Origin: Scleroderma bovista
Taxonomy: Eukaryota > Basidiomycota > Agaricomycetes > Boletales > Sclerodermataceae
Assembly: GCA_037178675.1 (NCBI GenBank)
Contig: JAYMGJ010000269.1
Span: forward strand, 1 to 28,067
DNA: 28,067 nucleotides
Direction: 5' to 3'
Numbering within the stretch: the first letter of the stretch is position 1; every line of letters starts with the position of its first letter. The position numbers were made by a program, and so were the translations under genes. A model generated the notes under the pieces. It made no database searches, had not been told where the DNA came from, and saw only the letters and a program-made list of their open reading frames with translations. This document shows positions 19,425-28,067 of this stretch, piece by piece.

Positions 19425-20470
19425 CTAGTCGGACGTACTCGTAATCGCGTCAACCCAGTCAGAGGAGCAAGACAGCAGTGAAATACTGCGTGTGCACCTT
19501 TGAGGCACGAATTGGCATGCAGGTGACGTGAACAGTCCTGGAAACAGTGTGGATGGGTCAATGGGCCAGGTAGATGAGTCAAGAAACTCGACAGACACTC
19601 CAGACATGTCGAACAGTGCTGCAACAGCTGTTATCAGCTGTGGTGAGGATGCAGACATGTACCTGGGAGCTACAGGCACGAAACGTGTCGTAGACGCGAC
19701 GGACGGTGTTGGGAGCCAGTCAGATGCATCGAGCTGGCACATGGACGTGTCAAGCGTCGAAACGGACGCATACAGCACTGCAAACACGACGGAATTCGTC
19801 AGTACAACCCCAAGGCACAAGAAACCGCCAGACTCACCTATTGGGACCACAAGAAGGGCTCCAGACAAGCCAAACAGGTGCAGGGACCCAATGGATACAT
19901 TGAGCGCACGCACACACGCGTACTGTGTTGGAAATGACACAACAACGGCTGTAAACATGCCAGAGAACGTCAGTATACCACAAAACAAGTTGAAAACACC
20001 AAACTTACCTATGGAGACCGCAAGATGGCGCCCAGATGAGTCAAATGGCTGCGGGAGCCATGCGGATGGGCCAAACGCACGAATGGACATGCAGCATGTT
20101 GGAAACATGATGGAAACAACTGCAAACAGAACGAAAACCGTCAGAACACGTCAAATCAAACGGAAGACCTGAAACTCACCTAATGCGATCGAAATCGCGA
20201 TGCCCAAGCCTACTAGTCGATGGAGAAAGGTTAGCCCACACGGTATCAACGTGTATGTACCATGGAACGTGCCTGTTGAGGTGCTGGGGACTGCAAATCG
20301 AAGGATCATCTTTGGACGACCTGAGAGCGGAGACGAGGTGATTGCACCAAGTGTCAAGGGCGAGAGGGCTGGCGATGGTGATGGCAGTGGATACGGAGAG
20401 GTTGGCAATGTGGATGGCACGACTAGCAGCGGTGATGCCAACTCAATGCGAGTTGAGGCAGTGCTGCTAG
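19425..20470 (-). CDS. Possible gene built of tandem intron-exon cassettes, unknown function
   Basis: Predicted exons are 20470-20180 (291 nt), 20119-20009 (111 nt), 19948-19838 (111 nt), 19777 to about 19663, and 19618-19425 ending at TAG/stop. Introns 20120-20179, 19949-20008 and 19778-19837 are each exactly 60 nt with GTRAGT donors, CTGAC at positions 36-40 and TTTRCAG acceptors. A fourth, 19619-19662, is shorter and its phase does not fit. The two 111-nt exons encode 37-codon repeats sharing FPT, RA, SG and a terminal V-x-I pattern (FPTCCMSIRAFG; FPTQYACVRALN). The first exon has a Pro/Ser-rich N-terminal part. Because introns are multiples of three and stop-free, the minus strand is open even without splicing from 20108 to 19425. 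No known domain is seen. A plus-strand open frame (19528-20172) overlaps it and is probably a shadow. Coding status is uncertain. Confidence 0.4.
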
Positions 20471-21423
20471 CTGCAGAAAGTCAGCATACACGTCAAAGCC
20501 GAAGATTGTGACGAAATGACTTACCAGTGTCGTCAAGGCCACCCATCCTATCCAAAAGACATCCATATGGACTTGTTAGGCATCGACAGCCATGCGGAAG
20601 ACTCAAGATTGAGCGAATAAATGTCAGCCAAATGAAACAAGTCAAAATGACTTACCTAGGACACGCGCACACCATGCAGCCACCCGGGAACAGCTCGGAA
20701 CGTGCTTATAGGGTCTATAGACCCAGGTGTCAATGCGGATGAATCAAAATCGCACCTATAAACATTAGTCGAACGTGAAACAGCAGAAATGCCTACCTTG
20801 GACGCGCTATCGCGATGCGGGCGACTCGCAGACCTAAAAGGCAAATAAGGAGGTTAAATAAACTTACCTTCAAATCCAGGATGCCGGGGGAGCCTTCGTG
20901 CAACGACGAAGACCACAGATGAGAGATCCGTGCGCGCTGTAGAGACAGTCCTGTCTCTGGGTGTGTAGGTTGGTAGTACTGATACTGGACTCTTACCTTA
21001 GCTATGTAGGCTTGTACTTAGCTTACTAAGCAATATCCTTCTCTTCAGTGTATATCTTTGAGCTCAGTCTTGGAGTGACTGAACCACCCTTCCACTCTCT
21101 AGTTTCTTAGTCTCCTTAGTCCTTGGGAGCCTTGCCAGACCTCCAGAAGTCCCTGGGTCGAATGCACCTCATCTGAGGGAGCAGCCACCAAAACACATAG
21201 TTATCTTTTCAGCGCTGCAATCAGCGGAGGCATATGAGGCACGACACGACTTACCAAATTGGGTAACGATGCAGGAGTCACGCAGTCAACAAACCTTTGC
21301 ATTCACAAGTCTCAAATTCTATTCGAATCAGACACATATATTGGGAACAACATTTCATTGGATATAGCTAAGTACTACTTTACTATATTTTCTTTCCATC
21401 ACACCACTTTGTTTATGGGGGAG
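20471..21423. other. Degenerate continuation with repeated donor-like motifs, no clear gene
   Basis: A minus-strand intron at 20471-20524 (GTAAGT...CTGACTTTCTGCAG) would lead into the first cassette exon. Further minus-strand donor-like motifs (plus-strand TTACC/CTACC) occur near 20652, 20792, 20866, 20997 and 21252, at irregular spacing, but I cannot assemble open exons from them. A perfect 8-bp inverted repeat (AGAGACAGTCCTGTCTCT) is at 20941-20958. The stretch 21000-21420 holds no recognised gene. Confidence 0.35.
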
Positions 21424-21616
21424 TGTTGGAGTTATAAACACATTGTTGTGGTATATTTACCTACTTACATAAGCATGCATCGCACTAGAGTAGAGTTCCT
21501 AGTACCATAGTTCCCTCAGTAGCTTGCCAGCATACTGAGGGTGAGTACCATTCCTACTGACTACTTCCTACTTACTGATACCTTGTAGTTACCTACAGGT
21601 ATATACTAATATAACA
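21415..21616 (+). repeat. Possible copia-type polypurine tract/3' LTR junction
   Basis: ATGGGGGAG (21415-21423) is followed directly by TGTTGGAG (21424), the usual look of a Ty1/copia 3' LTR start. A possible end is AACA at 21613-21616, preceded by AT-rich TATATA-like sequence. No second LTR copy, target duplication or copia protein was found in the window, so this is only a candidate. Confidence 0.3.
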
Positions 21617-21648
21617 GTAGCTTGCCAGCATACTGAGGTTACCTACAG
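21513..21648. repeat. Duplicated hairpin repeat
   Basis: 21513-21541 is a near-perfect hairpin: 9-bp arms CCCTCAGTA/TACTGAGGG around a GCT..AGC inner stem. Its 24-bp core (21517-21540) recurs exactly at 21615-21638, 98 bp downstream. GTTACCTACAG recurs at 21588-21598 and 21638-21648, directly fused to the second hairpin copy. Confidence 0.8.
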
Positions 21649-22423
21649 TTCTCCTTCTCCCTTCTTTCAGGCTAGACCTTCCCTGTGCAGACCACTACCT
21701 TTCTATAGTTTTTTCATGTTCCCACAACCTTTAGATATATTTTTTGTGTACCTAATAATGTACCCAATAGATGCCATCTTCAGGGGAGGTTCCTGCCAAT
21801 TCCAGAAATGGTTGAGAGCCCCTGATCACAGTTTATTAGGCCCAATCAATGTTGCAAAGAAGGTGTGCTGAGCATCTTGTGAGGTCCCATTGATCCATTG
21901 TGCATCATGTGTTGAGGGTTGTACATCCTCCCATCCTGTCTATCTGGCATTGCATGGAGGGTCCGCAGAGGGTTTTCCATCCATCCTAAGAGGTTGCACA
22001 AAATCTTTTTATGTTTTTCTTATGTTTGCAGCTGGGTATTACTGAGGTATTTTAGAGGGTATTTTAATGTTATTTTTTCTTCCATTCTGCACATTTTTAC
22101 AATGCATCCACATCGCAGTTCACTTGTGATGGTATACTGCACACGAAGACAACTTGTATTGGGGGTATAGAGAACAATCAATGAATGTCAGACACCAATA
22201 CTCAAAAGCTACAAAAGCACAACATTGAGAGCATAAAGTAAATATGTAGCAAGCAGATTCAGGTCAAAGATGAAGTGATATCGACACCCAGACAGATGCA
22301 GAAGCCTCGGCAAAACTGTTATTCACTAGTAGACACCTCCATTGCAGTGTCACTGGGATGAGAGGATGGTGGAAGTGCATGTGGGGCCATATTGGCCACG
22401 GTAACATTGGGGAGGGTGCCAGT
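21649..22423. other. No recognisable gene
   Basis: AT-rich sequence with only short open frames. It lies downstream of the stop of the minus-strand gene ending at 22424 and may include its 3' untranslated region. No terminator or repeat could be defined. Confidence 0.4.
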
Positions 22424-25400
22424 TCATCTGAGTGGGGGAGGGTCGCTGTGAGGTTCTTCATAGCCTCCAGGAATGGTACCACTAAAATAGTAATCAGGTC
22501 TGTGAGTGACAGTGATGTGCTGGGGGATGTAATTCAGATGTCCCGCATGATCATTCTGCAACTGCAGCATGGTTGGTGGGACATGGGAAGCACCCTCCAC
22601 ATAAGGTCCATGGTAGGGTGGATGGTTGGATGGTGGATAAGGAGGGGGATAGGGTGCCACCGGGTGATTGTACCACCCTCCATGCCTGTATGCATAGGGT
22701 GCACCTGGCATCTGCCATTGTGGCACTCCTGGCCTGGCGAGTTGCTCAATGAACGCATGTTGCTGAGATGGATGGATGGATGATTCTTGATGAGGTAAAG
22801 GATGCAGAGCCTGGTAAGGATGAGCCAGATAGGCTCCTTCATGGCTTGGATGTACACCACTGACTGTATTCAAGTGTGTGCCACAAGCTGAATGTAAGCC
22901 AGTTTCCTGTGAGCCACCAATGTTGCCTTTAATTGTGAGTGGATGTCCTTCCTCAGCAGCCAGCAACCTTGCAGACAATGGAGCCTCCCTGGATGGATTG
23001 TTGGGGAAGACCTGGGCCTGAAGGTTGAATGGTTCACTCTCATTTCCTGACTGACTTTTACCCTGTACAAGATGGGGTTTGGGAAGTTCTCCTTGACTTG
23101 CCATCAACAGGCCGATGTGCATTGGAGGTTCAAGTGAAGGCAGATGTAAGGCAGGTGTTACTGGTCGAGTTGCAGCATCACTAGTGGGACCAAAGAACTC
23201 TGTGCCAGTGCAGGTTGCTAGCCCAACACTCTGGTTGACAAAGAGATCAGAAGCCGGATGAGTTGCTGGGCTGCTGACAGCCGCTGACAGAAGGGATTGC
23301 AAGGCTTGGATTCATGAGCAATCACTAGGGATGCATGTAACAAAATTTACAGCACTTACCTTCATCCTGTTTGTCAGATTTGTTGGATGATTGTACGGCT
23401 TCATGTACGGGTGCACCAGGGGATGGACCATGTGTAGGATGAGCAGCAGAAGAGTCCAAAGAGGAAATGCAATCAGAGGTGGTAGAAACAAGGGCTGCTC
23501 TGTGATGAGGGTCAGCAGAAATGACAGGGGCAGGAGTGCACACTGTAGTTCCAGGAACATCAGAGTCAGTGAAGATGCAGGTGCCACTTGGGCCAACAGG
23601 AACAACAGGGAGAGCTGGCTTGTCAAAATTAATGGAGGCAACAGTGGTGGAGTCCGGAGTCAGAGTGGAAATGAGGGTCTTTGCCAAATGGGTGAACTCC
23701 TTGTGAGCATCTGGTTGAGTAGTGACCAATGGAACTGGAGCGATGAGCACCTTGGCAGGCTCCTGGTGAAGGTTTGAAACCTCAGATCCAGTCTTCTGCA
23801 TAGAGCTGGCAGTGACAGTGCAAGGGATAGAGTCAGGTGTATCAAGAGGGATGACCACCTTCGCAGCATTGGCAGACTCCTCACGAGAGCCTGGAATGTT
23901 GGAGCGAGTGCTCTTCTGCACAGGACATTCCACTTTGCTTATGTCACCGTCTGACAAAATATATGTTGATGAGGATGGAATGTGGCAACCAGCCTTGGGA
24001 CGGACAGCATGGGCTTTTGGAATGTTGAAAGCCACTGTTTTGCTGCATTTGGACACCTGGCCCTTCCTGTCCAAAGATGGGCTGCTATCCTTTTGCTTGG
24101 AGTCATGCACCTGAGACTCCTTCACTTTGTGTTTGTGTGACAACAATTCTTGTTCATATTCCAAGTCAATATCTTCACCAGCACTCTTCTCACTGGCGAC
24201 CTCACCACCTTCCATATCCATGTCAGCATTGACATCTTGTGATTTTTGATTGGGTTGGTAATCATCCCTGGATGACTCGGACTTGAGTGTCAGGCTATCT
24301 GAAAGGCTGATGACTTGGGATGTTGTTGTGGTCTTTGCCAATCTGAAAGGCTGACTGGGAGGGAATACACCAATGAGCTTCATTCCAGAGGCAGCGGTAG
24401 ATTTGGAGTGCTGGTTCTTGGGAACCTCTTCAATGCTGTTGGAATCATTGGTACCTGACTCTTCCCTGTCAATGTCAATTGGAGCAGCCATCTTGCTCTT
24501 AGTCTTCTTGACACGGGTAGCGGATAAATTGGGCAACCAGTTGGGTCCAAGATAGTCAATGGCAAGGTTACAGTACATACACTTGCCCTTCAAAAGTTGA
24601 GAGTCATGCGTGGGTGGGGCACTAATGATGACTGGGGTTTTTGAGGTGATGAGAGCCACTAAAACTACATCAGCATCCATTCAATGAGAAAATGTGAATT
24701 TACCTTTCATGTTTGGGATGTGCTGAATATGAATCTTGTTGTCACTAATATCTGTCAGAGCAGCCACCAGCTTGACACACTCTGGACGAGTAAGGTCCAA
24801 AATACCCTTCCCACTTCCCTTACTGCAGCATTCTTTGCCTGGAAAGATGACATCCACTGGCCAGTTCATCAAGACCAGTGTGCTACTTGCCAGTTGACTA
24901 GGGAGAGACTTCCAGGGGAACAACTTCTGTGATGCCCATTTCAAGCCAACATTTTCTGAAAGGACCTTTAGATAGTATCACAGGAGATGTGAGGCACTTA
25001 CCAATAAGCTTTCTAAGTAATTGCTTGGCTTTTTTGGGATCTGGTCACTTGATAATTTCTATGACGTTGTTGTCATCGTCAGACTGGCCCTTCTTCTCAT
25101 TGACAGTGCATTGTTTTCCTTTTCCTCTGTCAGTGATGGTCTCCTTGGCTGTATCATCAATGCCTTCAAAGGCTTCTGACACGCTCTCTAGAGACACCTT
25201 ATTACTGAATAAATCATTAGGTACTGAACCATACAAATACATAGCATGGACTTACTATATATGTGCCTTGAAATGACTGATGATCTCATTGGTATCCACA
25301 TGACACCTAGCAAGAAAAAACTATGGAGATGAACATGAGGAAAAGGGAGAGATCACATGGCGACATACCCCTTCAGCACCTAGTGTAGTGAAAGCATGGC

Positions 25401-26078
25401 CAAGGCCACCATCTTGGTTGACCACTTTACCAGCCAAAATATAGATACCCTCAATTCCATGTGCGTTTGATAGTCCCAAAAACTAAAGCAAGAGTGCTCA
25501 GTACAACTGACCAATCTGATGCACAGGAAATCCTTACCATGTGATCCAAATTCTTTGCTGTTTTGTTGAAGAACTGTTGGTGCTGTGCAACCATTGCACC
25601 TACATCTATGAGCTCCTTGGACTCCTTCCATGTCTCCAGGATGTTGACATATTTGGGATTGTTTTGTTTGAAGAGTGTATAACACTCCTTCCTGATCTCC
25701 ACAGAGGGAGTTCCCTGAAATTGCTGGTCGCCAGGGAGCCAAGCAAGTTCTGCTTGCATGTTCTTCATGAAATATGCTGAATAAATGTTTCACAGATTTT
25801 GAGCATTTGAGTGTGAGGATTGGCGGTTGTAACAGTCCTTGACCTGTTGCCAGGGCATTCCCCCTACTTTTCCTGAGCTTGCTGAATATTTTGGTGACTT
25901 GCTGAAAGCCCTCATTGAACTCGTCCACAAGGTGGCCTGGAAGCCTCCCACAAGTATACATGGGGATGTTATCATGCTTGTCGCATGGCATTTGCCCATC
26001 GTCGATGTCAAGTGTTTCATCAGGAAAATGTAAAGGTCCTGATATAACCAGCCAGACCTTACAAGGACATGCCAACAT
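22424..26078 (-). pseudogene. Multi-exon gene of unknown function, probably transposon-associated, decayed
   Basis: Exons, minus strand: about 26050-25538 (LVDEFNEGFQQVTKIFSKLR; WLPGDQQFQGTPSVEIRK; YVNILETWKESKELIDVG), 25482-25369 (GKVVNQDGGLGHAFTTLGAEG), 25306-25256 (CHVDTNEIISHFKAHI), 25204-25002 (NKVSLESVSEAFEGID; basic/acidic tail), 24955-24704 (TLVLMNWPVDVIFPG; GILDLTRPECVKLVAALTD), 24658-23360 and 23304-22424. Introns of 45-62 nt lie at 25483-25537, 25307-25368, 25205-25255, 24956-25001, 24659-24703 and 23305-23359; most splice in frame, but the 25307-25368 junction is out of phase. The fifth junction gives VALITSKTPVIISAPPTHDS with a nearby CMYC. The long exons are Ser/Thr-rich and disordered, ending in a Pro/Tyr/His-rich tail (PYPPPYPPSNHPPYHGPY). 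TGA at 25792-25790 (expected Trp) and 25047-25045, plus a frame change near 25870, argue for decay. From memory the pattern resembles multi-copy hypothetical proteins of agaricomycetes; no function is known to me. Confidence 0.5.
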
Positions 26079-26640
26079 GGTACAAGTGGATAATTACTTA
26101 GATAAGATTATCTTTGCTGATCAGGCTAGTATCATGAATGATGATTTAATGCCAGAAAGATGGTTCAATGTTGAGGCTATATAACTGCTGGTTAACTTTT
26201 TGTGACTATGTCAGCCATTATCATCCAACAATCAGCCTGACTATCAATGATAATGTGTGCAAAATAATTCTATTGCTCTGATAATGGAATATCTGCAAAT
26301 GACATTGTGTCATCATATGGTTATTTAATGACATTCACTGACCAGACCATATCATCCAATACTCAGCCTGACATCTGATGATACATGGCTATCAGGCAAT
26401 CATCAAAGTGATGATATTTTTAACATGATGGGTCATAAGTGGTCATTTATCACCATGGACTGGTGTCATATCCATACTTTTCCCAGTCGCAACTCCAGTC
26501 TAACCCTGGCCCACCTGACCTCTCCTTAGGCATAGATGCAACTCCGGATCAGTCCAGCCATCTCCAGCCCCATAGCTGCACTCCAGCTCAACTCTGGTCA
26601 CTACGTCCATCTTCGCCTCAGGACTAACCCCTGTCTTCCT
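26079..26640. other. AT-rich spacer with a repeated 21-mer
   Basis: This lies between the two minus-strand transposon-type genes and upstream of the first one. A 21-bp motif (TCATCCAACAATCAGCCTGAC, 26221-26241) recurs with two mismatches at 26352-26372, in TGATAAT/ATCATCA-rich surroundings. From about 26460, CTCCAG/CTCCGG imperfect repeats begin and run into the next feature. Confidence 0.45.
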
Positions 26641-28067
26641 CTAGACAGATCCACGGTCTAACTCCTCCATGTTGGACCTGTACCTACCATTAGTCGCTAC
26701 TCCGGTTTCAGTCTGGTCACTCCCTTTGTCTGGTCTGTGACCTAGCCCAACTCCAGCTGGTACATCCAACTCCGGCTCAGGTTTGCTCCTGTTCCGCTCT
26801 GCTTCCCCTGATAGGTCCACCAATGGCCTTGGACATTTCCATGTCCAACTCTGGACCTTCCTCCGGCATTCTGGGCTTGTTGGATGCACCTTGTGAAGAT
26901 GTCGCAGATAGTGAACACATTGCTGTTGATGGTGATCATATCAATACTGAGAGTCTGGGAAATGGTGTTATGGCATGAAACATAGTATATTCAAATGGAA
27001 CTTACGAAGGGGAGCCACCAGATCAGATCTGCACTATGCATATTCTTCTCTTCTTCTTCTGCAGCATTGCACAGGCTGTCATCCTTAGCGCTGGAAGGTG
27101 CTTCTGTATCCTCAAGAATATTGGCCAAAGCAATTTGATCCAGATCCAAAACATGGTCTCCTGGATCAATATCTGCCAGCAGTGATCCATCGTCCAATAT
27201 ATTGGAAAGAACTGGAGGGAGCCATCAAAACTCAAGTGGAGCAGGGGAACCAGCGAGGGAAGTGGCAATGGTCACAGCTGTGCATGCCTGACTTGCATAA
27301 TGGATGGCTGAGGCCAGTGGAGTTGGCCACCTTTCCTGGAGCTTTGTCAACAATTCACAATGTTGCTGAAGAACCAAAGAATACATAGAATCTAAATAGC
27401 ATTAGTGGCAGACAGTGATAAATTGTGCTTGGACTTACTTTCTGGCTGACACATTGTGAATTCAATGGCACATAGCTCATGGCTGAACCACCAGCACATG
27501 TTGTCAGCCTCAGTGCCAAGATGGCGCTGTCCTTCAAGACACCAATCAGTTTTGAGAACCACTCTAATACCTTCCCTCACATCAATGTCTTTGAGCCATT
27601 GTGGGATTTCTCTGGTGGAAGGAGAGATCCAAACATCTTCTAGAAGTGTTTGATCATTCCGAAGTTCAGCCAGCTTTGTTGGAAGCAGTGAATACCGGAT
27701 GACACGTCATACAGCTCAGCGAGACGTTCACAGTACGAGTTGAATTTGCAGATGGCGGACATAAGAGCAGGCTGGCACTTTGCAGGTTTGTTGATGGAGT
27801 TTCATGCCTACATAGAGAAAAAAGCTAGGCTGTTGTAAGAAATTGGAAAATGAATGCATGCACCCAAGGCTTTCTGTTTCCCTCCTACAGTGTGATTGAG
27901 CTTGTCCCATTCAAAGAAGCTGCCAATTGCTCGCTTCCGAATGTTGATCTTGAGATCACATGCCAATAAGAGGGTTCACACAAACTCCAGGCCAACTCCA
28001 TGGAGTTCTGGAAACCTGTCATGGATATTGAGTGAAGCATACAGTAAATCTACCTTGTTTAAGAGTC
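26641..28067 (-). pseudogene. KDZ-like transposase, C-terminal part, runs off the right edge
   Basis: Minus-strand pieces, in order: FEWDKLNHTVGGKQKALG up to an intron at 27808-27863; PALMSAICKFNSYCERLAELYD (about 27760-27700); in another frame TKLAELRNDQTLLEDVWISPS, EIPQWLKDIDVREGIRVVLK and LGTEADNMCWWFSHELCAIEF (about 27680-27445); then an intron from about 27438 to 27392 and HCELLTKLQERWPTPLASAIHY (about 27370-27290); and DDGSLLADIDPGDHVLDLDQIALANIL (about 27200-27115) followed by an acidic tail. This succession matches my memory of the C-terminal region of agaricomycete KDZ transposase-type proteins that carry an N-terminal cysteine cluster; the catalytic core would lie beyond 28067. Two frame changes (about 27760 and 27685) and one near 27230 indicate decay or assembly indels. 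The tail (26889-26641) is built of imperfect CTGGAGTTG-type repeats and may not be coding. Plavaka/CACTA origin is the main alternative. Confidence 0.5.

Noticed and set aside
19528..20172. Plus-strand 214-codon open frame
   Set aside because: It lies opposite the cassette array and crosses its minus-strand introns; the splice signals are all on the minus strand, and the frame stays open only because the repeat units are stop-poor and multiples of three.
19661..20179. 171-bp period as a centromeric satellite
   Set aside because: Only about four degenerate units, with internal splice-signal structure; the resemblance to the alpha-satellite length is coincidence.
22358..22783. Plus-strand Trp/Gly-rich frame
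   Set aside because: It is the complement of the Pro/Tyr/His-rich tail on the minus strand.
23391..23777. Plus-strand 128-codon frame
   Set aside because: Antisense to the long exon 24658-23360 of the minus-strand companion gene, whose frame and introns are consistent.

Overview
The window looks like a transposon-rich, gene-poor stretch of a mushroom-forming fungus (Basidiomycota, probably Agaricomycetes). The evidence is the gene structure (introns of about 45-68 nt with GTRNGY donors, CTRAY branch points and CAG/TAG acceptors), a fungal NACHT (NLR-like) gene, a chromodomain-bearing Ty3/gypsy element, an agaricomycete-type non-LTR element and KDZ-type transposase remains. No tRNA, rRNA or CRISPR array was recognised.

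Layout. (1) 1-1856 minus: the 5' part of a NACHT NTPase (NLR-like) gene, running off the left edge, with clear introns but broken frames. (2) 1857-7420: relics of host-type genes, namely an unidentified minus-strand open stretch, a decayed plus-strand copy of the spindle-checkpoint WD40 gene BUB3 (about 4630-5580), and a convergent minus-strand ORC6-like gene (6393-7420). (3) About 7636-19352: a plus-strand non-LTR retrotransposon (endonuclease plus reverse transcriptase) broken by two insertions. The first is a complete 6.34-kb Ty3/gypsy chromovirus (8223-14562) with LTRs, a 5-bp target duplication, gag, protease, RT, RNase H, integrase and a chromodomain. The second is a roughly 2-kb block (about 15.6-17.68 kb) with an LTR-like promoter/poly(A) core. 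(4) 19425-20470 minus: an unusual array of near-identical intron-exon cassettes. (5) 20480-22423: degenerate DNA with a possible copia LTR junction and duplicated hairpins. (6) 22424-26078 minus: a multi-exon gene of unknown function, probably transposon-associated. (7) 26641-28067 minus: the C-terminal part of a KDZ-like transposase gene running off the right edge.

The gypsy copy is the most informative object. It shows a Tf1/sushi-style self-priming arrangement: the predicted 5' end of its RNA is complementary over exactly 11 nt to the primer-binding site, 2 nt after the LTR. It also shows a textbook -1 frameshift signal (slippery heptamer, 5-nt spacer, 10-bp stem) at the gag-pol junction. 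It sits exactly inside the endonuclease domain of the older non-LTR element, and removing it with one target-site copy restores the expected motif. The non-LTR element also carries a frame-exact 156-bp internal inversion.

Caution: single-base frameshifts occur in nearly every gene here (NLR, BUB3, gag-pol, companion gene, KDZ). Either the locus is broadly decayed or the assembly contains residual indel errors. All family names come from reading translated motifs, without database searches.
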